From NCBI GenBank assembly GCA_038250675.1, contig JBBSCB010000009.1:1-64000 (forward strand): 64,000 nt of DNA, written 5' to 3'. The notes beneath the pieces were generated by a model that ran no database searches, was not told the origin of the DNA, and saw nothing but the letters and a program-made list of their open reading frames with translations. Each line of letters begins with the position of its first letter. Within the stretch, counting starts at the first letter, position 1. The translations under genes and the position numbers were made by a program. This document shows positions 50,725 through 60,025 of this stretch, piece after piece. This DNA comes from JAICUF01 sp038250675 (GTDB lineage: Bacteria; Gemmatimonadota; Gemmatimonadetes; Gemmatimonadales; GWC2-71-9).

Positions 50725-51210
50725 CTAGCGTGACGGCGACGGCGCGATGGCGCCGCCACGGGTGAGCGGCGCGCGACCCTCGCGGGTGAACGCGACCACG
50801 CGGTCGCCCCAGGGTGTGTGCACTTTGACCTGCCCGCGCATCGTGTACGGAATGTCGCCATAGCCCATGGCGGAGCGGGCCGCGGCCCCCACACCGGACC
50901 AGTTGAAGCGCACCGGCAGCGTCACGCGCGTGACGTCGTTCTTGCGCACCTGGAACTCGTTGCGGTAGGTGACATCGCCCACATGCGAGCTATCGACGTC
51001 GAACCCCACCTGGAGTTCGGTCCCGCGCAGGTCGAAGCTGTTGGGGTTATGGACGTCGACCACGAGCTCCATGCTGCCGCCGGTCACGCCGACACCGCGC
51101 ATGTCGACCTGCACCAACTGCACGTCGGGATCCCGGAACGTCTGGGGAATGCCGCTGCACCCGGCCAGCAACGCGGGCACCAGCAGGAGGGTGGCGTATC
51201 GGGCCTTCAT
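50725..51210 (-). CDS. LEA type 2 / WHy-domain lipoprotein
   Basis: A 161-residue lipoprotein: signal peptide with lipobox LLAGCSG, then a WHy/LEA14-like beta-sandwich (VVDVHNPNSFDLRGTELQVGFDV, PVRFNWSGVG, YTMRGQVKVHTPWG). The domain is known from desiccation and stress proteins. AAGGAG lies six bases before the ATG, and a TATATT (51246-51251, minus) further up could be its -10. Upstream, the gap to rarA (about 130 bases) holds nothing else. The TAG stop is in the same frame as hflX. Confidence 0.85.
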   Translation of the reverse strand: MKARYATLLLVPALLAGCSGIPQTFRDPDVQLVQVDMRGVGVTGGSMELVVDVHNPNSFDLRGTELQVGFDVDSSHVGDVTYRNEFQVRKNDVTRVTLPVRFNWSGVGAAARSAMGYGDIPYTMRGQVKVHTPWGDRVVAFTREGRAPLTRGGAIAPSPSR

Positions 51211-51343
51211 CAGGGACTCCTTGAACGCTGAGTGGGTCACCCGGGAATATACTCCGGGGCACCGGGGCCGTGCGGCGGATCTGCCGCGGGGGATACCGGA
51301 GCCCGATGATGCCGCATTTGGCCGTGCAACACCGTGCCGCGCG

Positions 51344-52738
51344 TCACACCCCCTCGCCACCGCGCTCATCGCCGCTCCCCTCGGTTGCCCCCGTGCCCTC
51401 GGCCCGCGCCTTGAGCCGCGCCCACCACTCCAGCCGCTCGGCCACGCGCTTCTCATACCCGAACGCGCCGGGCGTGTACAGCGCCCGTCCGCGCAGCTCA
51501 TCCGGGAGATATTCCTGCGGGAGGTACGCTTCGGGCGCATCGTGCGCGTAGCGGTAGCCGGCGTGATAGCCCAGGTCCTTCATGAGCGCCGTGGGTGCGT
51601 TGCGGATGTGCAGCGGCACCGGCGCGGCGGGCGTCTCCCTGGCGGCCGCCATCGCCGCATCGAGCGCGCGCTTGGTGCTGTTCGACTTGGCCGCCGTGGC
51701 CAGGTAGATGGTCATCTCGGCCAGCGGCAGGTACCCCTCGGGCGGGCCCAGCATATGGAAGGCGTCCCGCGCGGCCACCGCCATCGTCAGCGCGTTCGGG
51801 TCGGCCAGCCCGATGTCCTCGGCCGCCATCGCGATGGCCCGGCGGAACAGCGTCATTGGATCCTCGCCGCCGTCGATCATGCGCGCCATCCAGTATAGCG
51901 CGCCCTGCGGATCGCTCCCTCGCAACGACTTGTGATAGGCCGAGAGCAGGTTGAAATGCTCCTCGCCGGCCTTGTCATACCGCGCGAATCGCCGCTGCAT
52001 CGCCTCGCGAGCGACGTCCGCGGTGATGGCGCCGCGTGGCCCGACGTGCACGGCGGCCGCCTCGAGCACGGTCAGGGCCCGGCGCGCGTCTCCGTCCGCC
52101 TCAGCGGCGAGCATGGCGACCGCAGCGTCGTCGATGGCAAGCTGCAGGGCTCCCAGGCCGCGCTCAGGGTCCGCCACCGCCCGGCGGACCAGCACGGCGA
52201 TATCCTCCGCCGAGAGGGGGTTGAGGACGAACACCCGGGTGCGCGAGAGCAGCGCCCCGTTGATCTCGAAGCTGGGGTTCTCGGTGGTGGCGCCGATCAG
52301 CGTCACGACGCCCTGCTCGGTCGGCGGAAGCAGGCTGTCCTGCTGGGCCTTGTTGAGGCGGTGGATCTCGTCGATGAAGAGAATCGTCTGGCGGCCGCCC
52401 GAGGCGAGGCGGGCCCGGGCCTCGCCGACGATCTCGCGGATGCGAGGCACGCCCTCGGTCACCGCGCTGAACGGCACGAACACCCGGCCGGTGCGCGCCG
52501 CGATCAGGTGACCGAGCGTCGTCTTGCCGGACCCGGGCGGCCCCCAGAAGATGATCGACCCCGTTGTGCCCTTCTCCACCGCCTCCCGCAGCGGCTTGCC
52601 CGTCGCCAGCAGGTGCTGCTGCCCCACGTACTCGTCGAGGGTGGCGGGACGCATACGTGCGGCCAGCGGCTGCGCCGCCGCCGCGGTGCTGAACAGCGAT
52701 TCCTCCTCGGGGCCACCGGCGCCTCGTCTGGGTGCCAC
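51344..52738 (-). CDS. rarA: Replication-associated recombination protein RarA (MgsA)
   Basis: A 464-residue AAA ATPase of the clamp-loader class: Walker A GPPGSGKTT, Walker B LFIDEIHRLNKAQQD, sensor GATTENPSFE, then the MgsA C-terminal domain with FNLLSAYHKSLRGSDPQGALYWMARM and AEDIGLADP. It acts at stalled replication forks. The GTG start (after GGAGG, four bases away) is chosen over in-frame codons further up that lie in the ZIP gene; the overlap then disappears, leaving 13 bases. Confidence 0.93.
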   Translation of the reverse strand: MAPRRGAGGPEEESLFSTAAAAQPLAARMRPATLDEYVGQQHLLATGKPLREAVEKGTTGSIIFWGPPGSGKTTLGHLIAARTGRVFVPFSAVTEGVPRIREIVGEARARLASGGRQTILFIDEIHRLNKAQQDSLLPPTEQGVVTLIGATTENPSFEINGALLSRTRVFVLNPLSAEDIAVLVRRAVADPERGLGALQLAIDDAAVAMLAAEADGDARRALTVLEAAAVHVGPRGAITADVAREAMQRRFARYDKAGEEHFNLLSAYHKSLRGSDPQGALYWMARMIDGGEDPMTLFRRAIAMAAEDIGLADPNALTMAVAARDAFHMLGPPEGYLPLAEMTIYLATAAKSNSTKRALDAAMAAARETPAAPVPLHIRNAPTALMKDLGYHAGYRYAHDAPEAYLPQEYLPDELRGRALYTPGAFGYEKRVAERLEWWARLKARAEGTGATEGSGDERGGEGV

Positions 52739-52751
52739 GACCCCTCCGTCC

Positions 52752-53465
52752 CTAGCCAAGCCAGCGCGCCAGCACGAGCTGGGTGCCGAGGAACGCCGCC
52801 GAGCCGCCAAAGAAGGCCGCCGATGTCCGCCAGCCACGCTTGGCCTGGAACTCGGGGACCAGATCCGAAGCGGCGACGTACAGCGTCACGCCGGCGGACA
52901 GCGCGAGGCCGTGATGGATGAGCGCGGGCGACACTTCGGTGAGTGACGCGCCCAGGATCGTCGCGACGCCGAGCACCGCCGCCGCGGCCACCGCCACCGC
53001 GCGTCGCTGGCCGCCCGCCACCATCAGACTCGCGATCGTTACGCCCTCGGGCAGCTTGTGCAGCAGGACCGCGACGAACAGCAGCACGCCGAGCCGTCCC
53101 GACACGAGAAAGCCGCTGGCGATCGCCACGCCGTCGAAGAACGTGTGCAGCGAGAGGCCCGCGAGGGCGGAGAGACCGGCGGTGCGGCTGACGCGGTGCG
53201 TCTCCTCGCCAAAATGGAAATGCGGCGTGAACACGTGCTGCGCCAGATGCACGGCCAGGTATCCGGCAATGACGTAATATCCGGCTCCGCCGACGGCAAA
53301 CACCTCGGGGAGCATACCCAGCACCACTGTCGTCACCATGAAGCCGGCACCGAACGCGATGAACAGCTCGATCAGCCGCATCTCGCGCCGGAGGTGGCGG
53401 ACCACGGCCAGTGCGCCGACGAGATTGGCGGCGGCGGCGATGAACGCAAAGCCGAGCGGGGTCAC
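52752..53465 (-). CDS. ZIP family metal transporter
   Basis: A 237-residue transporter with about eight helices. The metal-binding HTFFDGVAIA and HKLPEGVTIA motifs stand in the fourth and fifth helices, and a His-rich loop HFHFGEETHR lies before them. ZIP proteins take up zinc or other divalent metals. The GTG start overlaps the cca stop (GTGA). Confidence 0.9.
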   Translation of the reverse strand: MTPLGFAFIAAAANLVGALAVVRHLRREMRLIELFIAFGAGFMVTTVVLGMLPEVFAVGGAGYYVIAGYLAVHLAQHVFTPHFHFGEETHRVSRTAGLSALAGLSLHTFFDGVAIASGFLVSGRLGVLLFVAVLLHKLPEGVTIASLMVAGGQRRAVAVAAAAVLGVATILGASLTEVSPALIHHGLALSAGVTLYVAASDLVPEFQAKRGWRTSAAFFGGSAAFLGTQLVLARWLG

Positions 53466-54640
53466 GGCGTCTCTCCGGCGAGCTCGAGCAGCGATTCGCG
53501 GGTGTTGAGCGACGGATCCTCGAGCACCCGCTGCAGCAGCCGATCGAGGACCTCACCCACCGCGGTGCCGCGAAGCCCCATCGCGAGCAGATCGCGGCCG
53601 TTCACCGCGAGATCCTGACGGGCCACGGGATCCTGCCGGGCACGCGCCGCCTCCACCTCGGCCGCCCACACGGGGGCGGCGCCTTCCGCCAGCTCCCATC
53701 GGCGTATCAGGTCATCGGCCGCAGCACCAGTGCCGGCCAGCCATCGCCGGATGTCGGGCGCGGCCGCGCTGGCGGGGCGGACCGGGCCGGCGCCAATTGC
53801 GGTCGCCCGCGCAATCTCGGCATTCGAGGCCTTGAGCCGGCGCAGCACCGCCACGGCATCGCGAGTCGTGACGACCGTGAGGAGCACCGGGTCCCGTGGT
53901 TGAGCGGAGAGTGACGGCGACAGCGCGACCGGGTCGCGGAGTTCGGGCAGCCACACGTCGGCCGCGCCCGCCTCGCGCCACCGGGCCACCAGCACGGTCA
54001 CGTCGCGCGCCGTCCGGAGTCCCTTGAACCATTCATCGCGCACCCGTTCGGCGGAGAGGCCGGCGAGCCCGCCCGACAGCTGGCGTGCCGCATCCCACGT
54101 CGCGGGATCGATCGTGAGCCCAAACCGCGCGGCAAAGCGCAGCGCGCGCAGAATCCGGAGGTAGTCCTCCCGGAATCGCTCGGCCGGCTCGCCCACCGCG
54201 CGGAGCACCCGCGCCCGCAGGTCGGCCTCACCGCCGAACGGGTCGGCCCAGTCGCCCGTGACCGGCTGAAACGCGATCGCATTGATCGTGAAGTCGCGGC
54301 GGGCCAGATCATCCTGCAGCGACACGCCGAACGCGACCACGGCGCGGCGCCCGTCGGTCGTCACATCCCGGCGGAAGGTCGTCACCTCGTGCAGCACCCG
54401 GTCGCGGTCCATCACGCCAATGGTGCCGTACTGCTCACCCACGGCGATCGTATGCGCGAACAGGCGGCGGACCACGGTCGGCTCGGCCGACGTCGCGACG
54501 TCAAAATCGGATTGCGGCTCACCCAGGAGCGCATCCCGCAGTGCGCCGCCGACACACCAGGCCTCATGCCCCGCGTCCATGAGCGTGCGCACGATCTGGA
54601 TCACCGTCTCGGGAACCGCGACCGGTGGCGGCCCGCTCAC
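53462..54640 (-). CDS. cca: tRNA nucleotidyltransferase / poly(A) polymerase family
   Basis: A 392-residue class II nucleotidyltransferase: GGALRDALLG, SDFDVATSA with the catalytic DxD, and RRDFTINAIAF, then EDYLRILRALRFAARFGL. It adds or repairs CCA ends, needed because neither tRNA in this window encodes CCA. No HD domain is seen at the C-terminus. The GTG overlaps the asparaginase stop (GTGA); in-frame codons further upstream are inside that gene. Confidence 0.9.
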   Translation of the reverse strand: MSGPPPVAVPETVIQIVRTLMDAGHEAWCVGGALRDALLGEPQSDFDVATSAEPTVVRRLFAHTIAVGEQYGTIGVMDRDRVLHEVTTFRRDVTTDGRRAVVAFGVSLQDDLARRDFTINAIAFQPVTGDWADPFGGEADLRARVLRAVGEPAERFREDYLRILRALRFAARFGLTIDPATWDAARQLSGGLAGLSAERVRDEWFKGLRTARDVTVLVARWREAGAADVWLPELRDPVALSPSLSAQPRDPVLLTVVTTRDAVAVLRRLKASNAEIARATAIGAGPVRPASAAAPDIRRWLAGTGAAADDLIRRWELAEGAAPVWAAEVEAARARQDPVARQDLAVNGRDLLAMGLRGTAVGEVLDRLLQRVLEDPSLNTRESLLELAGETP

Positions 54641-55587
54641 GCGCCCGCCCCGTACGGCACGCCGGCGGACAGCGCGATCATCAGCTCCATGCGCGCGTGC
54701 GAGAGCGAGCGCGGGCCGGCCGGCACGGCGCCCAGGCGGACCAGTTGCGCCCCGCCCCCGTCGAAGGCGTACGACGGCTCGACCTCGCCGCGGAGACACC
54801 GGGTGGCGAGCACGACGGGCTTGCCCCCGTCGAGCCAGCGCCGGATGGCCGGCACCGCACCCGGCGGAACATTGCCGCTGCCAAAGGCGGCGATCACCAC
54901 GCCGTCATGCGTCCGGCGCAGAGCATCCAGCATCGCGCCGTCGTCACCCACGACCATCGGGACCACCGCCACGCGCCGGTCCAGCACCGGCGGTGCAACC
55001 GGCCTACGCGGCGGGCCGATCGGCGTGTCGTAGCGGACCACGCCATTGGCCACCCGGCCGACCGGTCCGGCATGCGGTGCCTCGAACGCGTCCGGCGCCG
55101 TCGCATGCGTCTTGACGGCGTCCCGGCCATCGAGGATCCGGCCCGCGAATACGACCATGGCACCGCGGCCCGCGCTCGCGGAATCAGCGGCGACAACCAT
55201 CGCGTCACGCAGATTGGCGGCGCCGTCCCATCCCGGCTGGCCCGGCGTGAGCATCGCGCCCGTCACCACCACCGGCACCGTTGGGGCGAGCGTGCGCGCC
55301 AGCAGGTATGCCGTCTCCTCCAGAATGTCGGTCCCATGGGTGACGACGACACCGTGCACTCCGCCTCCCGCGATCAGCTCCGCTACCCGCCCGCGCAGGG
55401 CCCACAGGCGCGCGACGTCGAAGTGGCATGCGGGCGACCGAGCCCAGTCCTCGCTCCGGTACCGGAGTCCCGGGGGCGGCGCGGCGAGCGCGAGCAGGTC
55501 GGCGGCGCCGTGCTGAGGCACGTTGCCGCCGAGGGAGTCGTCGCGGCGCATCGAGATCGTGCCGCCGGTGAACAGAAGGTGAATCAT
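54637..55587 (-). CDS. L-asparaginase (E. coli-type family)
   Basis: A 316-residue asparaginase with FTGGTIS (nucleophile Thr10) and THGTDILEETAYLL, the second catalytic triad motif. No signal peptide, so a cytoplasmic type. It deamidates L-asparagine to aspartate. It sits inside the cca-cpsB string and starts directly after the SDR stop. The window also holds a second asparaginase family (10.5 kb) and two asparagine-synthetase-like genes. Confidence 0.9.
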   Translation of the reverse strand: MIHLLFTGGTISMRRDDSLGGNVPQHGAADLLALAAPPPGLRYRSEDWARSPACHFDVARLWALRGRVAELIAGGGVHGVVVTHGTDILEETAYLLARTLAPTVPVVVTGAMLTPGQPGWDGAANLRDAMVVAADSASAGRGAMVVFAGRILDGRDAVKTHATAPDAFEAPHAGPVGRVANGVVRYDTPIGPPRRPVAPPVLDRRVAVVPMVVGDDGAMLDALRRTHDGVVIAAFGSGNVPPGAVPAIRRWLDGGKPVVLATRCLRGEVEPSYAFDGGGAQLVRLGAVPAGPRSLSHARMELMIALSAGVPYGAGA

Positions 55588-55588
55588 C

Positions 55589-56341
55589 TCACCCGCACAG
55601 GACGCTGCCGCCGTTCACGTTCAGCACCTCGCCCGTGATGTGCCGCGCCAGCGGACTGCAGAGGAACACGATCGGCCCGGCAACGTCATCCGCGGACGCG
55701 ACGCGACCGAGCGGTATGGTGCGCGCGACCGCGTCGTGCGCTTCGCCGGCAAGCACCGCCGCGGTCATCTCCGTATCGATCCAGCCGGGCGCCACGCAGT
55801 TGACGGTGATGTCCGGCGCACATTCGACCGCCAGCGACTTGGTGAGCGCGATGATCGCGCCCTTGCTGGCCGCGTAGTCGGCATGGCCCGCCTCGCCCCG
55901 CTGCCCGGCGGTGCTCGAAACCAGCACGATGGTCCCCCCGGGACCGATCAGCTCCAGGGCGGCGCGGACGGTGTTGAAGACCGCATCCAGATTGGCCGCC
56001 AGTGTGCTCCGCCACCGTGCCGCCGACAGCCGTCGGAGCGGCACGTCGTCCGCGGGCCACACACCGGCGTTGGCCACGACGATGTCCAGTCTGCCGTATT
56101 CGCGGCGGACGCCGTCGAACATTCGGGCCACCACCGCCGCATCCGCCAGATCACCGCCGGCGACCCAGGCCCGGCGTCCCATGCTCCGCGCCGTAGCGGC
56201 AACCGCCTCGGCGTCGGCCGCGCGGGTGTGAAACGTCAGCGCCACGTCGGCACCGGCACGAGCCAGCAACAGCGTGGTGGCGCGGCCGACGCCGCGTGAT
56301 CCGCCGGTCACCAGCGCCACCCGCCCGGCGAGGTCGATCAC
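55589..56341 (-). CDS. SDR-family oxidoreductase (FabG-like)
   Basis: A 250-residue classical SDR: VTGGSRGVGRAT at the N-terminus, NAGVW, catalytic VSSTAGQ and YAASK, and PGWIDTEM. It resembles 3-oxoacyl-ACP reductase but sits outside any fatty acid cluster, so its substrate is open. The GTG start at 56341 overlaps the cpsB-type stop (GTGA); an in-frame reading far upstream is an antisense-type shadow. Confidence 0.86.
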   Translation of the reverse strand: MIDLAGRVALVTGGSRGVGRATTLLLARAGADVALTFHTRAADAEAVAATARSMGRRAWVAGGDLADAAVVARMFDGVRREYGRLDIVVANAGVWPADDVPLRRLSAARWRSTLAANLDAVFNTVRAALELIGPGGTIVLVSSTAGQRGEAGHADYAASKGAIIALTKSLAVECAPDITVNCVAPGWIDTEMTAAVLAGEAHDAVARTIPLGRVASADDVAGPIVFLCSPLARHITGEVLNVNGGSVLCG

Positions 56342-57105
56342 ACGCCGTCGCCCGGCTCGAACAGCCGCCGGAGTCGCCGCGACCAGGTCAGCTTGATCGT
56401 CGCCGGCTCGACCAGCTCGAGCGATCGGTCCTCCAGAATGGCGCGGGGGTTCGTCTCGGTGAGGAGCGCCGCCTGCTCCGGTGCGCCCTGCTCCACCAAT
56501 GCGTCCCGGGCCCGGGCGAGCGTCCGCGAATCCCCGTGATTGTCGGCGGCGAGAATGTCGGCGAGCCCCGCGGCCACCAGCGCGCGGGCGCGCTCGCCGC
56601 GCGACTGCGCGGCCAGCAGGGTGTTGGCGTCCACCTGCAGTCTGGCTCCGGCCGCGCGCCACCGCCGCGCCGCGCTGACCGAACAGGAGCTGTAGCGCTC
56701 CGGGTGCGCCAGCAGCGGCACCAGGCCGAGCTCCGCCACGAGCGCCAGCGCCCGCTCGGCGGTTTCCACCGGCACGATTCTCGGAAACTCCACGAGTATG
56801 TACCGGCTGGAAGCGATTCTGATTCCGGGTATCGTGGCGGCTCCCGCCGGGAGCGGGCGATCGAGCATGACCTCGGCGCCGCGATGGAGCCGGATCTCGT
56901 CGGGTGCGGCCGGCATCAGCGCGGCAAACGCGCGTTCGTGCGCGGCGGGCACGCCGTGGCCGGCCTCGCTGGCCAGGAGGTGCGGCGTCAGGCAGACGTC
57001 GGTCACGCCCAGCCGGACAAGCTCCAAGAGTACGCCCACTGACTGCTCGACCGAACGCGACCCGTCGTCCACTCCCGGCAGCAGGTGCGAATGCAGGTCG
57101 ATCAC
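56338..57105 (-). CDS. CpsB/YwqE-type tyrosine-protein phosphatase (PHP family)
   Basis: A 255-residue PHP phosphatase: DLHSHLLPGVDDG supplies the metal-binding His pair, TPHLL and the LLAHPERY motif give further ligands, and DNHGDSR the last His. In other bacteria this enzyme removes phosphate from the tyrosine kinase that controls polysaccharide chain length. No such kinase gene is in the window; wzz lacks one. The start is GTG with a GTGA overlap to the small gene upstream. Confidence 0.88.
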   Translation of the reverse strand: MIDLHSHLLPGVDDGSRSVEQSVGVLLELVRLGVTDVCLTPHLLASEAGHGVPAAHERAFAALMPAAPDEIRLHRGAEVMLDRPLPAGAATIPGIRIASSRYILVEFPRIVPVETAERALALVAELGLVPLLAHPERYSSCSVSAARRWRAAGARLQVDANTLLAAQSRGERARALVAAGLADILAADNHGDSRTLARARDALVEQGAPEQAALLTETNPRAILEDRSLELVEPATIKLTWSRRLRRLFEPGDGV

Positions 57106-57419
57106 GGGCCGGCCGGCCCCGAGACCAGCAGCCCCGCGGCAAACGCGGCCAGCTCGGCCGGTGCGGCCTCCGCCTGCGCCAGCAGCGCGAGCGTGATCAG
57201 ACCGTCGGCGGCCAGGAGGTCGAGTGCGACCGAACGGTCACCCGGATGCGCCAGGACATGGTCCAGCGCCCGGCAGCCGGCACTCGCGAGTCGAGCGGGC
57301 CATGGTGCCGCGTCACCGGCGGCATAGGGGCGCACGCGCTCGGCGAGCGCCGGCGGTGCCGCCGCCGTATGGCGGTCAAGCCAGCCGGCATCCGCGCTCA
57401 GGGTGAGGTCTCCAGCCAC
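57102..57419 (-). CDS. Small protein of unknown function between alaS and cpsB
   Basis: A 105-residue, Ala/Leu-rich protein that overlaps alaS by 22 bases (GTG start) and the phosphatase gene by four. Its helical sequence (DHVLAHPGDRSVALDLLAADGLITLALLAQAE, read in part) has codon structure that fits a coding gene, and both overlaps match the style of this operon. I recognise no family. Confidence 0.6.
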   Translation of the reverse strand: MAGDLTLSADAGWLDRHTAAAPPALAERVRPYAAGDAAPWPARLASAGCRALDHVLAHPGDRSVALDLLAADGLITLALLAQAEAAPAELAAFAAGLLVSGPAGP

Positions 57420-60019
57420 TGCGCTACCAGGCTCGGCGTCGCGGCACGGGCCGCATCGAGTCGCCCGGAATCGCCGGCGCCGGCGGACGCGAAGTGGGAG
57501 CGGCCTCCGCCCTTGCCCCCGCTGACCGCGGCGATCCGGTTGACCAGATCTCCGGCGCGGAGCCCACGGCGCACCAGATCATCGGTGAGCGCCACGTGCA
57601 CTGCGCCCCGGCCGGCGGCGCCGAACAGCACCAGCGCCCCACGCTCGTTGCCGCTGCGGAACGCGTCCGCCACCTGGCCGAGCTCGTCCCGATCGTCGGT
57701 GGGGGTGTCGGCGATGGTCAGGTCGATGTCGGCGATGCGCTGGGTTTCGCCGCGCGGCCGCGCACCGCCGCCATCGCGCAGCGCATCCTGCAGCCGCTGC
57801 TCGAGGCGGGCGCGCTCCTCCACGAGCTGCTCGACCCGGCGTACCAGGTGCTCCGGCTGGGTCCGCAGCACGTCGGCCATGCCGGCCAGCCGCGCCTCGA
57901 TCTCATGCACCGCCGCGAGCGCCGCATCACCGGTGATGGCCTCGATGCGTCGCACACCGGCAGCCACCCCGCCCTGTCCACTGAACCGGAAGGAGCCGAG
58001 CTGGCCCGTGGTCCGGACGTGCGTCCCGCCGCAGAGCTCGATCGAGTCGCCCATGCGCACCACCCGCACCCGGTCGCCGTACTTTTCGGAGAAGAAGGCC
58101 AGGGCGCCGAGCGCGAGCGCGTCGGGATATGCCATCTCCGTGGTGATCACGGGCGCATTGGCCAGGATCTGCTCGTTGACATCGGCCTCGATCGCGGCAA
58201 GCGCCGACGGATCGATGGGCCCGTGGTGCGAAAAATCGAAGCGGAGCCGCCCGGGCTCGACCAGCGAGCCCTGCTGGCGCACGTGGGGACCGAGGTGACG
58301 CCGGAGCGCCAGGTGGACCAGATGCGTTGCACTGTGGTTGCGCTCGATCCTCCGCCGGCGCGCCGCATCGACCCCGGCGTGCACTGGTGTGGGCTCAAAG
58401 GGCTCCGCCAGCGGGCCACCCACGACGGTCCCCTTCTCCGACTTCCGGACTCGCTCGACGCCGAGCGCCCAGCCCTCGCCGCCCACCGCGCCGGTATCGC
58501 TCACCTGGCCGCCGGACTCGACGTAGAACGGGTTCTCCCGCAGCAGGAGCTCCAGCTGCCCCGCGTCCTGCCGAAAGGCGAGGATCTCGCTCTCGGCCTC
58601 GGTCCGGTCGTAGCCGACGAACTTCTGCTTGCCGCGCCGGACCGTGCGCCACCCGCCAGCCTTCTCGGTGCGGACGGCCGGCCCGGCACTCGCACCGCCC
58701 CGCGCCGCGCGCGAGCGGCGGCGCTGGGCGTCGAGCGCCCGCTCAAATCCCGCGAGATCCACCGTCATTTCCCGCTCGCCCGCCATGATCTCGGTCAGGT
58801 CGATCGGGAAGCCATAGGTGTCGTAGAGCTTGAACGCGTCCGCACCGCTGATCGTCGTGGCCCCCGAGGTCGCGAGCTCCTCGAGACGCTCCATGCCGTC
58901 CGCGATGGTGCTCAGGAACTGTTCCTCCTCGCGCTGCGTCACATCGCGAATGAACCCGGCTTTCTCGCGGAGCGCCGGATAGGCGTCGCCCATCCCCCGC
59001 ACGACGACTTCAGTGAGCGCGGCCAGCGTCGGCTCACGGCGCCCCAGCAGCCACGCATGCCGAACGGCGCGGCGGAGGATCCGGCGCAGGACGTAACCCC
59101 GGCCGTCGTTGCTGGGATAGACGCCGTCGACCAGCAGGAAACTCACGGCGCGCGCGTGGTCGGCCAGCACACGGAATGATGCGCGGTCGGCATCGGTGCG
59201 CTCGTAGGCGCGCCCCACCAGCTCGCCTACCCGATCCAGAAGGGGCTGGAAGATGTCGGTGTGGAAGTTGTCGTCCTCGCCCTGCATGACCGCCGCGATC
59301 CGCTCGAGTCCCGCGCCGGTGTCGACGGAGGGCCGGGGCAACGGCGAGAGGGTGCCGTCCGCCGCACGGTCGAATTGCATGAAGACCAGATTCCAGATCT
59401 CGAGGAAGCGCCCTTCCTCGGCCAGGCGCTCGAACTCGGCGACGGGCAGCGCGGCCGGCGAGTCCCCCGCGCGCCACGCGAGATCGACGTAGATCTCGGA
59501 GTTGTAGCCGCAGGGGCCGGTATCGGCCATCTGCCAGAAGTTGTCCTTGTCTCCCAATCCGTAGATCCGCTCGTCGGGGAGCCCCGCGATCTCGCGCCAG
59601 AGCGCGCGCGCCTGATCGTCGGTGTGGTGGACGCTGACGCTCAGCCGGTCGGCCGGAATCCCGAGAAAACCGGGATCGGTCAGAAACTCCCAGGCGTAGG
59701 CAATGGCTTCGCGTTTGAAGTAGTCGCCGAACGAGAAGTTGCCGAGCATCTCGAAAAAGGTGTGGTGCCGGCGCGTGTGGCCCACCTGTTCGAGATCGTT
59801 GTGCTTGCCGCCGGCCCGGACGCATTTCTGACAGGTGACGGCGCGGGCATAGTCGCGCTGCTCCTGGCCCAGAAAGACGCGCTTGAACTGCACCATGCCG
59901 GCATTGGTGAACAGCAGGGTGGGATCATCCGCCGGGACCAGCGACGACGAAGGCACCTCGCGGTGCCCACGCGCGGCGAAGTAGTCAAGGAAAAGACGCC
60001 GGATTGTCGCGGATTTCAT
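57398..60019 (-). CDS. alaS: Alanyl-tRNA synthetase
   Basis: An 873-residue AlaRS with the class II catalytic core at 1-350 (TFFEMLGNFSFGDYFKREAI, GAGLERIAAV), the editing domain with HSATHLVH and CGGTHVRTTGQ supplying the zinc-binding His and Cys/His, and a DHHA1-type C-terminal domain with GKGGGRSHFASAG. Length and domains are complete. The promoter places the -10 six bases before the ATG. Confidence 0.97.
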   Translation of the reverse strand: MKSATIRRLFLDYFAARGHREVPSSSLVPADDPTLLFTNAGMVQFKRVFLGQEQRDYARAVTCQKCVRAGGKHNDLEQVGHTRRHHTFFEMLGNFSFGDYFKREAIAYAWEFLTDPGFLGIPADRLSVSVHHTDDQARALWREIAGLPDERIYGLGDKDNFWQMADTGPCGYNSEIYVDLAWRAGDSPAALPVAEFERLAEEGRFLEIWNLVFMQFDRAADGTLSPLPRPSVDTGAGLERIAAVMQGEDDNFHTDIFQPLLDRVGELVGRAYERTDADRASFRVLADHARAVSFLLVDGVYPSNDGRGYVLRRILRRAVRHAWLLGRREPTLAALTEVVVRGMGDAYPALREKAGFIRDVTQREEEQFLSTIADGMERLEELATSGATTISGADAFKLYDTYGFPIDLTEIMAGEREMTVDLAGFERALDAQRRRSRAARGGASAGPAVRTEKAGGWRTVRRGKQKFVGYDRTEAESEILAFRQDAGQLELLLRENPFYVESGGQVSDTGAVGGEGWALGVERVRKSEKGTVVGGPLAEPFEPTPVHAGVDAARRRRIERNHSATHLVHLALRRHLGPHVRQQGSLVEPGRLRFDFSHHGPIDPSALAAIEADVNEQILANAPVITTEMAYPDALALGALAFFSEKYGDRVRVVRMGDSIELCGGTHVRTTGQLGSFRFSGQGGVAAGVRRIEAITGDAALAAVHEIEARLAGMADVLRTQPEHLVRRVEQLVEERARLEQRLQDALRDGGGARPRGETQRIADIDLTIADTPTDDRDELGQVADAFRSGNERGALVLFGAAGRGAVHVALTDDLVRRGLRAGDLVNRIAAVSGGKGGGRSHFASAGAGDSGRLDAARAATPSLVAQWLETSP

Positions 60020-60025
60020 GGGCCA

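Noticed and set aside
50725..50727. TAG read-through fusing the LEA lipoprotein to HflX
   Set aside because: A secreted lipoprotein fused to a cytosolic GTPase makes no sense, and each gene has its own complete family length; kept only as a remote alternative.
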